From Deltaproteobacteria bacterium (GTDB lineage Bacteria; Myxococcota; JADLHZ01), in NCBI GenBank assembly GCA_020848545.1, contig JADLHZ010000085.1, forward strand, positions 124,001 through 188,000: a stretch of 64,000 nt of DNA, in the 5' to 3' direction. Below the pieces are notes generated by a model that worked only from the letters and a program-made list of their open reading frames with translations, searched no databases and was not told the DNA's origin. Within the stretch, counting starts at the first letter, position 1. Every line of letters begins with the position of its first letter. A program made the position numbers and the translations under genes. Of the stretch, positions 7,863 to 18,626 are shown piece after piece.

Positions 7863-9554
7863 TTACGGACTCACGAGTTGGTGGTCGCCGCGATCGTCGA
7901 ACACCACGATCTCGTCGGTCGCCGAGTTCGTCTCGCTGCCCGTCAGAATCACGGTGTGAAAGCGGCCGGCGCCCGGCGTGAACGCGCTCGAATGAACAAT
8001 CGCGGGGATACCGCCGATGAAACGCGCCTCCACCTCCACGTTCGCCGCCAGCGTGGTCTCGCGAAAGGGACCGATGGCCTCGTACGCGAGCGGGACGGCC
8101 GTGATCGCGAAGAACGGGCCGGGCACCTGCCGCTCGACCTCGAGCGTTCCAGGATTCATCGCGGCGAAGTTGATCGCGCGCCACATGACGTTGTTCGCCG
8201 CCGGGGCCGTCGCGTCGCTATCGGCGAGAAACTTCGCGCCCGGGCCCCGCGGATCAACGAGCTTTCCGTGCACGTAGATCGTGTACGTGGCGCCCGCGCT
8301 GAACGGCTGCGCGTTGATGCTGAGCGCGGTGCTCGATCCGACGTCGACGATCACGCGGTGCGTGCCCTTCTTCATCAGCTTATAGCCTGACGCCGGCGCC
8401 GTCTGCAGGCGCATCGCCGTCGTGAGATCGGGCGGCGCCGTGATGCCGGCCATCGTGTCTTGAATCTCGGCGTCGGTCTTGTCGAGCCACACCTTCACGG
8501 CGCGCGCGTCGGCAGAAGAGACGTCGGCGACGCGGAGCCCGGCCGCTTGCATGCGCGCCACGATGCCGTCTTCGCCGAAAATCGTCGTCTCGGGCAGCAC
8601 ACCGGTCGTGCCGGGCCATGTGACCGCCACGTAGCTCTTACGCGGAACGAGCGTGGCAGTGTCGGTCATCGTCGCCACGTCGATCAACGACCGCGGCTGC
8701 TTGGCCGGCGGCACAGCCAACGTCGGTGCCGGCGGGCCAACGGAGAACTCACTCGCGCTCGCGGACGCCTGCACGGGATCGACCTGCGCCTTGAACGAGA
8801 GCTCGTTGAACAGCGCTTGACCGTTGGCGCCGAAGGTCTGCGCCGAGAGGCCCGCGGCGAGGTGCCGATACCAGAGCCACGCATTCTGCCCGACGGGCGT
8901 CGACGGCTGCGCGGCGTCGATGACGACAGCCTCGAAGGTCACGCCCGTCGCCAGGTACACGACGACATAATATCGATGGCCGGCGACGAAGACGGTGCTG
9001 CCGGTCGCGAGCGTGCCGGAGACGGTGTTCGTCACGGTGAAGTCGTGGGCGCCCGCGGTGAACATCGCCCGCGCCGAGATCGCGCCTGGCGCCGTCGCGG
9101 TGATCAACGTACCGGCGCCGCTCAGCGCGAGATCGGCCTGCTGTGCGCTCGTCGCGTTGAAGAGCGTCACGAACGCCGTCTGCGACTCGGCTTCGAACAC
9201 GCAAGCGCCGCCGGGCTTGCACACGTAGCCCGAGCCGAGCGCCTTGCACACCGTGTCGCTCGTTGGCGCGGCGGCGTCGCAAGCCGGCGCGCACTGGTTG
9301 AGCGACGGATGGCAGACGTACCCGGCGACGAGTGAGCCGCAGTAGCCGTGATCGGGCGCGCCGCTCGCAGCGCAGGGCTCGCCGCACGCGCCGCCGCCGA
9401 TCGCGCGGTGGCACACGAGGCCGTCCGCACAGGGCGACGATGGGCCGCAGAGCTTGCTGACCGTCTTCGGGTTGTTCGCGGGCGGCAACGGTTGATCGAC
9501 CGCGCACGCGACGGCCACGATGACGATGAAAGGCACACGTAGACTGCGGATCAT
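7863..9554 (-). CDS. DUF4397-type lipoprotein
   Basis: 563 residues beginning MIRSLRVPFIVIVAVACAVD, with lipobox VAVAC. A Cys-rich segment follows (residues 35-115, eight or more CxxC-like spacings). Next comes a domain with the DUF4397 pattern (FVTLFNATSAQQADLALSG ... AGHRYYVVVYLA), and a second similar stretch near the C-terminus. The architecture suggests an outer-membrane-anchored extracellular protein. No catalytic residues are recognised. Function unknown. Confidence 0.75.
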   Translation of the reverse strand: MIRSLRVPFIVIVAVACAVDQPLPPANNPKTVSKLCGPSSPCADGLVCHRAIGGGACGEPCAASGAPDHGYCGSLVAGYVCHPSLNQCAPACDAAAPTSDTVCKALGSGYVCKPGGACVFEAESQTAFVTLFNATSAQQADLALSGAGTLITATAPGAISARAMFTAGAHDFTVTNTVSGTLATGSTVFVAGHRYYVVVYLATGVTFEAVVIDAAQPSTPVGQNAWLWYRHLAAGLSAQTFGANGQALFNELSFKAQVDPVQASASASEFSVGPPAPTLAVPPAKQPRSLIDVATMTDTATLVPRKSYVAVTWPGTTGVLPETTIFGEDGIVARMQAAGLRVADVSSADARAVKVWLDKTDAEIQDTMAGITAPPDLTTAMRLQTAPASGYKLMKKGTHRVIVDVGSSTALSINAQPFSAGATYTIYVHGKLVDPRGPGAKFLADSDATAPAANNVMWRAINFAAMNPGTLEVERQVPGPFFAITAVPLAYEAIGPFRETTLAANVEVEARFIGGIPAIVHSSAFTPGAGRFHTVILTGSETNSATDEIVVFDDRGDHQLVSP

Positions 9555-9633
9555 TCCGCCCGGCGCCTACAGGGAATGCGAGGTGATGACAAGCGCACGG
9601 GACCATGTCATGAGCGCGCGCCTCGGAGCTTTC

Positions 9634-10728
9634 ATGGGACTTTCGTGCGGTATCGTCGGCCTTCCAAACGTCGGAAAGTCGACCCTGTTCAACGCTTTGA
9701 CGTCTGCCGGCGCGCTCGCGGCGAACTATCCGTTTGCCACCATCGAGCCGAACAAGGGCATCGTCCCGGTGCCCGACGAGCGCTTGGCGATCATCAACAA
9801 GTATCAGCCGACCGAGAAGATCATCCCGGCGCCGCTCGAGATCTTGGACATCGCCGGCCTGGTGAAGGGCGCGTCGAAGGGCGAAGGCCTCGGCAACCAG
9901 TTCTTGGGCCACATCAAGAACACGGACGCCACGCTGCACTTGTGCCGCTGCTTCAAGAAAGGCGACGTCGTCCACGTCGAAGGCTCGGTCGACCCCTTGC
10001 GCGACATCGAGATCATCGACACCGAGCTGATGCTCGCCGACCTCGAGACGGTCGAGAAGCGCCTGGCGCGGACCGAGAAGCAGTATAGGACCGGAGATAA
10101 GACGCTCGCGAACGCCGTCGAAGGCGCGCTGAAGCTCAAGGCCGGCCTTGGCGCCGGAAAGCCCGTGCGGCTCATCGCGCTGAATGATCCGGAACGCGAC
10201 GCCGTTGCCGACATGCACCTCATCACGGCGAAGCCCGTGCTCTACGTCTGCAACGTCGGCGAAGAGGATCTGCAATCCGGCAACGAGCACGTCGAGAAAG
10301 TGCGCGCACGGGCCGCGAAGGAAGGCGCGCAAGTCGTCGTCATCTGCGCCGAGCTCGAAGCGCAGATCTCCGAGATGCCCGAGGCCGATCGGCCGGCGTT
10401 CTTGGCGGACGCAGGTTTGAAAGAACCGGGCCTGCACTCGTTGGCGCGCGCCGCGTTCGCGCTGCTCGGCCTGCAAACGTACTTCACCGTGGGGCCAAAA
10501 GAGATCCGCGCGTGGACGATCCCGAAGAACTGTAAAGCGCCGCAAGCGGCCGGCGTCATTCACACAGACTTCGAGCGCGGCTTCATTCGCGCCGAGGTCT
10601 ACAGCTTCGACGACCTCGTCAAGCACGGCAGCGAAGCCGAAGTGAAGGCGAAGGGCCTCTTGCGCAGCGAAGGCAAAGAGTACGTCATGAAGGACGGCGA
10701 CATCGTGCACTTCCGCTTCAACGTGTGA
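9634..10728 (+). CDS. ychF: Ribosome-binding ATPase YchF
   Basis: The 364-residue length matches YchF/Ola1 (363 in E. coli). The P-loop is GLPNVGKST (9-17), G3 is [10 protein letters not shown], and the G4 region is NVGEED instead of NKxD, which explains the family's preference for ATP. A C-terminal TGS-like domain begins at [14 protein letters not shown]. It binds ribosomes and is tied to stress and translation control. I chose ATG 9634 because GGAG lies 6 bases upstream and the family begins MG[15 protein letters not shown]; in-frame ATGs further upstream would add an unrelated extension. It is followed after 7 bases by the carboxylase gene. Confidence 0.96.
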   Translation: MGLSCGIVGLPNVGKSTLFNALTSAGALAANYPFATIEPNKGIVPVPDERLAIINKYQPTEKIIPAPLEILDIAGLVKGASKGEGLGNQFLGHIKNTDATLHLCRCFKKGDVVHVEGSVDPLRDIEIIDTELMLADLETVEKRLARTEKQYRTGDKTLANAVEGALKLKAGLGAGKPVRLIALNDPERDAVADMHLITAKPVLYVCNVGEEDLQSGNEHVEKVRARAAKEGAQVVVICAELEAQISEMPEADRPAFLADAGLKEPGLHSLARAAFALLGLQTYFTVGPKEIRAWTIPKNCKAPQAAGVIHTDFERGFIRAEVYSFDDLVKHGSEAEVKAKGLLRSEGKEYVMKDGDIVHFRFNV

Positions 10729-10735
10729 GGGTTCC

Positions 10736-12277
<1,542 letters not shown>

Positions 12278-12296
12278 GCCACTCAGTTGTGTGACT

Positions 12297-13535
12297 TCAG
12301 GGGCTGCAGCAGCGAAAGCCACCGGCCGCGAAGCGATCGCTGCGCTTGTACGTGTGCCCGCCCGAGATGCAGTCGTCGAACGGGATCTCTTCGGTGAACG
12401 CCGCGCCGATCGCCGCGCAGGTGTCAGTGGCGCCGGCCGTGCCGTTACAGAAGTCGAGGAACTCGAAGACGTTGCCGACGAGATCGTGCGTGCCCGTGTA
12501 GCCTGCGACGACCGAGGTGCAGCTGCTCGTCTCGACCGGCACCGCGCTGCCCACGTCGTCGACGCGACAACCGCCGGCGTTCGCCCCGGTGACGTACGCC
12601 GTCGTATTGCCGTTCGTGCACGCATTGAACCATTGGCTCTTCGTCACGTCGTCGAAGTCGCCGAAGACGGACGGCGCGAGCGGATCGATCGGCCCGCAGA
12701 GCCGCTTGCCGACAGCGAGGCAATAGGCGCGCGCGTCGCACCAGTCGACGCAGGAGCGCGGACACGAAGTGCCGTTGCAGGTGTCGAGCGCCGCGCACGT
12801 CGAGCCCGGGTTGAAGCCCTGCGCCACGGCGTTGAACGCGCAGACGCCGCTCTCGCTGGCGGGGTTCGGGTTCGTGTCGAGCCACGCTTGATACTCGGCG
12901 CGCGTCACCTCGTGGACGTCGATGCCATACGTGCCGCCGTTCGGATTCGTGACCTGCACCATCGGACCGACCGGCGGGCACAGGCTGCCGGCGCCGCAGC
13001 TCAGGCGCTGGCACGCTTGGCCTTGGTCGCAGCAGATCTCTCCGGGCGCCCCGCACGCGAGACAACTGCCGCCGCTGCACCGCGCGCCAGTGTCGCATCC
13101 GTTGCTCGCACAGCACGGCTCGCCGATGCTCCCGCAGAGCACGCACGTCGAGCCGCTGCACACCGTGCCGCCATCGCACGAGAAGCCGGTGCAGCACGCT
13201 TGCGACGCGGCGCCGCACGCCACGCACGAAGCGCCGTTGCAGATCGCGCCGTTGTCGCACGCGTTCGCTGCGCAGCAGGCTTCGCCGATGCCGCCGCAGT
13301 CCGCGCCGGTGGTGCCGGTCGTTCCGGTGGTCCCGGTCGTTGCCGTGGTGCCGGTCGTTCCCGTGGTGCCGGTGGCCTCCTGCGTGTGGTCGACTTCGCC
13401 GAGGAGGACCGAGCACGTGCCTTGTTGGCAGAACAGGCCGCCCGGGCACTCTGAGGTCGATTTGCAGGTCTTCTTCTCGTTGCAGGCGGCAGCGAAGGCG
13501 ACGAGCGCAAGCAGCAGATATGCGCGGTGCAGCAT
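12297..13535 (-). CDS. Cys-rich lipoprotein with C-terminal FGE-sulfatase-like domain
   Basis: 412 residues from ATG 13535: MLHRAYLLLALVAFAAAC is a lipoprotein signal with lipobox AAAC. Residues 23-50 carry the CxSxSECPGGLFC module seen in myxobacterial surface proteins, then a Gly-Thr linker, then four to five repeats of the form GxxCCxxxxCxxGxxCxxxxC. The last 200 residues resemble the formylglycine-generating-enzyme fold (VHEVTRAEYQAWLDTNP, CVDWCDARAYCLAVGKRLCG, HDLVGNVFEFLDFC, GFRCC). Most proteins with this fold are not true sulfatase activators. The role here is unknown. Confidence 0.8.
   Translation of the reverse strand: MLHRAYLLLALVAFAAACNEKKTCKSTSECPGGLFCQQGTCSVLLGEVDHTQEATGTTGTTGTTATTGTTGTTGTTGADCGGIGEACCAANACDNGAICNGASCVACGAASQACCTGFSCDGGTVCSGSTCVLCGSIGEPCCASNGCDTGARCSGGSCLACGAPGEICCDQGQACQRLSCGAGSLCPPVGPMVQVTNPNGGTYGIDVHEVTRAEYQAWLDTNPNPASESGVCAFNAVAQGFNPGSTCAALDTCNGTSCPRSCVDWCDARAYCLAVGKRLCGPIDPLAPSVFGDFDDVTKSQWFNACTNGNTTAYVTGANAGGCRVDDVGSAVPVETSSCTSVVAGYTGTHDLVGNVFEFLDFCNGTAGATDTCAAIGAAFTEEIPFDDCISGGHTYKRSDRFAAGGFRCCSP
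13306..13374. repeat. Short tandem repeat encoding a Gly-Thr-Thr linker
   Basis: A run of about seven 9-base units of the type gtNgtNccg lies inside the FGE-like gene and encodes about 22 residues of GTT repeats. Repeat number may vary between strains by slippage without breaking the frame. Confidence 0.7.
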
Positions 13536-13875
13536 GGGCGCGAGCGTACTACTCCTGTGTTCGCACCGTCTATTCATGACTTCTGATAACGCGCAGGCGG
13601 AGGAACCCCCTTGGCCGAGACGATGCCACGCCTGCTTACAATCGGGTTCACGGTCCCCCGCGCTCAGCAGTGACCATGACCGCGTGGTTGGCATGAGGGT
13701 GTGTCTGGTGTGAAAACAAAGTCTTGCGTCCATCGGCGATCGTTCGGTTTGGATTGCGGTAGCCGGTGTGCAAGGCGCGGGCGAATGGAAACACCTCACC
13801 TGCCGCATCACCGCCTTATTGTTTGCGGACCCCGTCTGACCATCCGCCGCACGTTCGCCGAGGTTGGGCGCGCGC
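13536..13875. other. 340-base gap without a recognisable gene
   Basis: The gap lies between two minus-strand genes and must hold the promoter of the FGE-like gene. Short frames exist on both strands but lack a ribosome site or any recognisable domain. I see no hairpin or repeat of note. Confidence 0.6.
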
Positions 13876-14499
13876 TCAGAACGCCACGCGCACTGACGCC
13901 GACGCCGTCGGCCGAATCTTGCGCTCGTCCTTCGTCTCGCTGCTGGTCCGGCCGATTGCCCACGCCGGGACCTCTCCCACCTTCGCGTGCTCGGCGAGGA
14001 ACACCCGCGACGTGACCACGCCTCCCTCGAAGGCGATGCTCAGGTGCCGCGACAGGCGCAGGTCGAGGCCGCCGGTGGCGACCCCGATGATCGCGTGCGT
14101 CACCTCCGTCGTGTGGCTCGCCGACTCCATGTGCATCGCTTTGTCGACGCCGCTCTTGAATAGGCGCATGTCGCTCGAGACATCGGCGACGCGTTCGTGA
14201 CCGAGACCGGCGGCGAAGGTGATGCCCACGCTCCGCCAGCGCGGAAGCGCGAGACGCAAGCGCGCGCCGAGGATTTCGCGCACCTCGGTGTGGCTTGTCT
14301 CGAGCCGCTCCGAGCCGACCCCCCAACCACGCTCGAACACATCGGCTGCGAACGCGCCTTCGATCGCGGCGCTCGCCGCGACCTCGGCCACGGCGTCGCG
14401 CCAGAGCGGCACGTCGAGGCGCAGCGCGGCGTTCTTCTCGTGCGCGGCGCCGAAGTCGTAGGCCAGCGCCACACCTATCGTTTCTTTCGTCTTCGTCAT
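13876..14499 (-). CDS. Putative beta-barrel-like protein, no signal peptide
   Basis: 207 residues from ATG 14499, preceded by AGGAG (inside the upstream intergenic bases). The protein is a series of short alternating strands such as TIGVALAYDFG, GARLRLALPRW, VGITFAAGLG, LSIAFEGGVV and ends PTASASVRVAF, a pattern typical of outer-membrane barrels with a terminal aromatic. No signal peptide precedes it, which conflicts with an outer-membrane location. It lies 16 bases after a second gene of similar style, so the two probably form an operon and may be paralogues. No family recognised. Confidence 0.6.
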   Translation of the reverse strand: MTKTKETIGVALAYDFGAAHEKNAALRLDVPLWRDAVAEVAASAAIEGAFAADVFERGWGVGSERLETSHTEVREILGARLRLALPRWRSVGITFAAGLGHERVADVSSDMRLFKSGVDKAMHMESASHTTEVTHAIIGVATGGLDLRLSRHLSIAFEGGVVTSRVFLAEHAKVGEVPAWAIGRTSSETKDERKIRPTASASVRVAF

Positions 14500-14515
14500 G
14501 AAAGCGTTCTCCTGC

Positions 14516-15211
14516 TCAAAAAAGGACGACGCTGGCGCCGAGGGACAGGACGAGCGGCGCCACGCGCTCAGCGGCCTTCGGCGCGGCCGCCTCGTGCGTG
14601 CGGATGTGCACAGGCGCGTTGTCGTACGCATAGTCGCTGCTGCCGCCTTGGCTCACTGTAAAGAGCATCGCTTGCTCGACCTCGGCGAAGATCGAGACCC
14701 GCTTCGTGATCCTGGCCGAGAGCGAGAGCGCGATCGCGGCGCCAGCCCGGTGCACGCTGGTCACGGTGCGATCCTCTATGACGCGAACAACCGCGCCGTC
14801 TTTGGCGGTGTCGACCGTGCGCCAGCGCTTCTCACCGCGCACGTTCTGTTGCGCGGCGAGGAGCGCGACGCCGGACGCCAGCCACGGCAGGTTCGGTAGC
14901 GCCAGCTGCACTCGCATGCCCAGGCGATGGTTCAGCGTCGTCAGGTCATCGCCCTGCGTGCCGGCCTCGGTGGTGCTGCCTTGCGGCGTCAGATTCTGGG
15001 CGCGCGAGCCAGTGTACATCAAGGCGACGCCGGTCGTCGCGTGAAGGTCAGCGGCGATGCCAGCGACGTTCAAGCGGGCGAGGCGCGCGTCGAGCCGCAG
15101 CGAGCCGTTCACCGGCGCGCCGGTGACGGCGTGGGCGGCGGCGACGCTGACGTTCGCCGCGTGCGGCGCGCGCGTGTGGGGGCGTTCGCGTGCTTTGTCG
15201 ACTGGTGCCAT
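14516..15211 (-). CDS. Putative beta-barrel-like protein, partner of the preceding gene
   Basis: 231 residues from ATG 15211, with GGAGG about 9 bases upstream. The N-terminus (MAPVDKARERPHTRAPH) is polar, so there is no signal peptide. The remainder has barrel-like strands (GVALMYTGS, LGMRVQLALPNL, AAIALSLSARI, VSIFAEVEQAMLF) and ends VLSLGASVVLF. It precedes the gene at 14499 by 16 bases. No family recognised. The shared style and ending suggest a duplicated pair. Confidence 0.6.
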   Translation of the reverse strand: MAPVDKARERPHTRAPHAANVSVAAAHAVTGAPVNGSLRLDARLARLNVAGIAADLHATTGVALMYTGSRAQNLTPQGSTTEAGTQGDDLTTLNHRLGMRVQLALPNLPWLASGVALLAAQQNVRGEKRWRTVDTAKDGAVVRVIEDRTVTSVHRAGAAIALSLSARITKRVSIFAEVEQAMLFTVSQGGSSDYAYDNAPVHIRTHEAAAPKAAERVAPLVLSLGASVVLF

Positions 15212-15313
15212 TGAAGTCCTCCGTCCGTGCTCATGCTCGGCGAAGACTCGCTCGCGTTGCGCAAGTGACAAGCGTGCCCGACAAAGGTGACAAGCAGGCT
15301 TGGCGGCTCCGCT

Positions 15314-16834
15314 CTAAGGCTCACACGGATATTCCGGCGCCTCGCGCGCGATCGTCGCCATCTTCGGCTCGATCGCGCGCCAAAACGGCGGCACCGGATT
15401 GCCGTCTCGGTAGAGCGCCGCGCGCAGTTGGCAGTCGAGCCACGGCCAAAACGTCGCCTCGGTCTCCTCGCCGCAGCTCGCTTGCGTCGCCGCCGCGGCT
15501 TCGAGCATCGCGTCTTTGACGGCACGCATGACGAGATCGCGTTCCCGCGGATAGAGATCGTTCGCAAACGTGCGCTCGGTCGGCGCGCGCGCGACGCTGG
15601 CGCTGACGTTCGCCGGCGAGAAGCCGCGGCGATCTTCGCCCGAGTAGTCGAGGCGACCGCTGACGGCGAGCGGCTCGGCTCCGCCGCGCGCGAGCCGCAG
15701 CGTGAAGTCGACCCACCAGGTGTGCACTTGCGCGACGTAGTTGTAGTCTTCCCAGCGCGGCTGATCGACGAGCTCGGGCGTGCTGCGCAGATCGCTCTCG
15801 GCGCGGTCGCGTTCGCTTTCGAGCGAGCGCACCGTGGCGTCGAGCCCGCTCGCTTCGCTGCAGCTCGGATTCGACGGGGCGTTGTTCGCGCTCTGGCAGC
15901 GGCTGCGCGCACGATCGCGCTCCGGGCGGCGGCGGTAGAGCTCGTCTTCGGCGCGGCGCAGCTTGTGCTTCAGCTCCTTGTAGCGCGGGTTCGGCACGCG
16001 ATCGACGCCGGCGACGTAGCGCACGCTGCGGTGATCGTCCTGCACCGTGTGGCCGAGCGCCGACACGCTGGCGTCGAGCGCGAGGGCCTGCGCGTCGCTC
16101 TGGGCCTGACTCGCGCACCGCGCCGCCGTGCGCGTGTTGATCGCTTTGCAGGCGCTCTGCAACACGTCGGTGGCATCGCCAAGGCCGCGGGCGCTCACCT
16201 TCAGCGAGAACGGGATCGCGACGGCGTCGAGCATGCGGCGCTCGGCGGCGGTGCGCTCCTCGGCCCGGACGCGGCTCTTCGCCGTGCATTGCGCGACGAC
16301 GCGAAGCGCGGCGGCGAGGGTGACGAGCTTGCCGTCACTCGCGACTGCGCGATCGAGCATCAACGCGGCGGCTTCGTCGCGGCGATCGCCGACGAGCGCG
16401 GTATACTTCTGCACGGCAACCTTTCTGTGCCGCGACTCCAAGCAACGCACTTCGGCGGCCTTCGCGATCAGCTCGGCGCCGGCCGCGCAACGCTCGGCCA
16501 TCACGTCGCCGGCGTTCTCGGCGATCTGAAACAAGCGCGCGTCGGTGCTGATGCGCCGCGCCGGCGCCACGAGATCGAGCGCGTAGTCGACGTCGCCTCG
16601 GCCGAGCGCGAGGCTCGCTTCTTCGACCGCGTGTTGCACGACCTCGGTCGTCAGGCTCGTCGCCTTCTCGCAGATCTTCGTCGCGTCGGGATCGATGCGG
16701 CACGCGACGAGGTACTGGCGCGCCGCTTCGGGAAGATCGTTTCGCAGCAGCGCTTGCTCGGCGAGATCGACGGCGGTGCGGAAGGCGGTGTTGCAGGCGA
16801 CGAGCGCGAGGAGGAGCGGGACGAAGCGACGCAT
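15314..16834 (-). CDS. Lipoprotein with TPR-like N-terminal half
   Basis: 506 residues from ATG 16834: MRRFVPLLLALVAC is a lipoprotein signal. Residues 20-130 look like helical TPR-type repeats (AVDLAEQALLRNDLPEAARQYLVACRIDP). A coiled-coil stretch follows around RYKELKHKLRRAEDELYRRRPERDR, and the C-terminal domain (YNYVAQVHTWWVDFTLRLA) is unrecognised. Probably a periplasmic or outer-membrane-anchored scaffold. Upstream ATGs exist in frame but would bury the signal peptide. Divergent from the porin gene at 17087. Confidence 0.75.
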   Translation of the reverse strand: MRRFVPLLLALVACNTAFRTAVDLAEQALLRNDLPEAARQYLVACRIDPDATKICEKATSLTTEVVQHAVEEASLALGRGDVDYALDLVAPARRISTDARLFQIAENAGDVMAERCAAGAELIAKAAEVRCLESRHRKVAVQKYTALVGDRRDEAAALMLDRAVASDGKLVTLAAALRVVAQCTAKSRVRAEERTAAERRMLDAVAIPFSLKVSARGLGDATDVLQSACKAINTRTAARCASQAQSDAQALALDASVSALGHTVQDDHRSVRYVAGVDRVPNPRYKELKHKLRRAEDELYRRRPERDRARSRCQSANNAPSNPSCSEASGLDATVRSLESERDRAESDLRSTPELVDQPRWEDYNYVAQVHTWWVDFTLRLARGGAEPLAVSGRLDYSGEDRRGFSPANVSASVARAPTERTFANDLYPRERDLVMRAVKDAMLEAAAATQASCGEETEATFWPWLDCQLRAALYRDGNPVPPFWRAIEPKMATIAREAPEYPCEP

Positions 16835-16965
16835 CGCTTCGAAGTGTAGCAGAGGGTTACGGCTCGGCCGGCACTTGCTCCGCACACTCATTGCCCGATG
16901 GCCTGCAACGACGCGCAAGTCGAAGGAGGCTCGCAGCTGCGTGGGGCATGAAGAGGTCGTGTCTT

Positions 16966-17030
16966 GGTAACATCGAGTTTGCCGGGACGTTACCGTTTCG
17001 CTATCAAACCGTTAACAGACACATGTGTCT
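16966..17030 (+). promoter_or_regulatory. Candidate operator region upstream of the nirK unit
   Basis: Within the 252-base divergent gap, agacacatgtgtct at 17017-17030 is a perfect 14-bp palindrome. A second inverted repeat, ggtaac at 16966-16971 with gttacc at 16989-16994, lies upstream. The region is locally A/T-rich, as promoters are. It does not match an FNR box (TTGAT-N4-ATCAA). The regulator is unknown but would be expected to control the porin-nirK operon. Confidence 0.45.
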
Positions 17031-17086
17031 ACTGAAGAAAATCTTACCTGAGGGATGTGGGTTCTATTATTGCACACGTCGCGGGC

Positions 17087-18598
17087 ATGAATGCGCTCAT
17101 CTTCGCGTTCTTGTTGTTTGCCGACGCCCCCGCGACCGCTCCCGCCTCGCTGCCGGCTTCGATGCCCGCCACGGCGCCGCCGCTGCCGCCCGCAAGCGCG
17201 CCGCCTGCGTCGCCGCGACCCGCTGCATCGCCTTCACTGCTGCCGCGCTACGGCGTCGAAACCTACGACGTCTCGCAAACCCCTTGGGGCCCCGGGCGCA
17301 AGAGCTCGGGCGAGGCCTTTCGCTCGGCCGCCACGCTGCTGCCGGAAGGTCCGCTGCGCCTTCGCGGCGAGACATGGTCGCTCGCCTTCGGCGTCCAGCT
17401 CTTTGCGCGCGCCGAGCTGCGCGACAACAACGACCTCAGAACCTCTGCCTACGACCTCGCGCCGCTACTCGATCACCGCGCGCGCGTGAGCGTGCGCGCA
17501 TCGGCCTTCGATCGCGTCGGCATCTTGCTCGAGCTGCAAGACGTCCGTGGCTGGGGCACCGAGCGGACGACCGTCGTCACCGAGCCGTTCACCGGCTTGC
17601 ACCAAGGCTTCCTCGACGTGCACGCCGCCAAGTGGCTCGATCTGCGCGTCGGTCGCCAAGAGCTCTGCTACGGCGAGGATCGTTTGCTCGGCTGCCTCGA
17701 CTGGGCGCAATCGGGCCGCGCTTACGACGGGCTCTTCGCTCGGTTGAGCCAGGGCATGCTCACGGTCGATCTCTTCGGCTTCTACGTGAAGAGCGTCCAG
17801 CGTCTGACGCGTACCCTGCCCGACGGCACGACCCAGCCGCTGCTCAACACAGGGAGCTATCTCTACGGCGCCTACGCCCGGCTGCGCCCCGCGTTCCCGG
17901 TCGGATTCGATCTCTACGCGCTGGCGTATACCGACGATCCGACGAGCGTCGACATCGGCCAACGCGGATCCAACCACACCGTCAGCATCGGCTCACGCAT
18001 CACCGGCAAGGTCCGCGGCTTCAGCGCGACGGCCGAGGGCGTGTTCCAGACCGGCCGCTTCGAGCGGGTGCCCATTGCCGCCGGTGGCTTCGCCGTTCGC
18101 GCGAGCTACACCGCGCCGATCTTCGGCGCGCCGTATGCGCTCGCGGAAGTCGTCGGCGCCAGCGGCGATCCGGATCCGAACGACGGCGTGCACCGGCAGT
18201 TCAATCAACTTTTCCCGACCGGGCACGCCCACCTCGGTTACATCGACTACGTCGCCTGGTCGAACGTCGTCGACACGCACGTGGCGCTCGGCTGGAAGCC
18301 GCTCGGCGTTCATCTGTGGGCCGACTACCATCACTTCCGCTTCTGGGATCCGCGCGGGCGCTGGCTCAGTGCGACCGGCGCCTTGTTCATCGACGCCGAT
18401 CCCACGCGCACGGCGAGCGTCATGGGCGACGAGCTCGACGTCTCGCTCACCGTTCCGCTGACGCCGAACGTGGCCATCTCGACTGCCCTCGGTTTGTTCT
18501 TTCCGGGCCCGGGCGCGCAAGCGGCGCCCGGCTCGACCATCGGCCGCGGTCAAAGCACCTCGACCTGGGGATTCGTCTACGTTCGCAGCCAGCTCTGA
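17087..18598 (+). CDS. Alginate-export-like outer-membrane porin
   Basis: 503 residues from ATG 17087. A signal peptide ([16 protein letters not shown]) is followed by a Pro/Ala-rich stretch (to about residue 50). The barrel part has [30 protein letters not shown] ... [15 protein letters not shown], the pattern of the alginate-export (AlgE-like) family, and ends [12 protein letters not shown]. It probably forms a substrate channel in the outer membrane. It lies 28 bases before nirK with no terminator between, so it is likely part of the denitrification operon and may pass nitrite or another anion (inference). Confidence 0.82.
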   Translation: MNALIFAFLLFADAPATAPASLPASMPATAPPLPPASAPPASPRPAASPSLLPRYGVETYDVSQTPWGPGRKSSGEAFRSAATLLPEGPLRLRGETWSLAFGVQLFARAELRDNNDLRTSAYDLAPLLDHRARVSVRASAFDRVGILLELQDVRGWGTERTTVVTEPFTGLHQGFLDVHAAKWLDLRVGRQELCYGEDRLLGCLDWAQSGRAYDGLFARLSQGMLTVDLFGFYVKSVQRLTRTLPDGTTQPLLNTGSYLYGAYARLRPAFPVGFDLYALAYTDDPTSVDIGQRGSNHTVSIGSRITGKVRGFSATAEGVFQTGRFERVPIAAGGFAVRASYTAPIFGAPYALAEVVGASGDPDPNDGVHRQFNQLFPTGHAHLGYIDYVAWSNVVDTHVALGWKPLGVHLWADYHHFRFWDPRGRWLSATGALFIDADPTRTASVMGDELDVSLTVPLTPNVAISTALGLFFPGPGAQAAPGSTIGRGQSTSTWGFVYVRSQL

Positions 18599-18626
18599 AC
18601 ACCACTCGCCGAAAAGGAGTCGAAAC

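Noticed and set aside
13306-13374. Possible CRISPR-like or regulatory tandem repeat
   Set aside because: The units are 9 bases, in frame, and encode a Gly-Thr linker, so they are a coding microsatellite.
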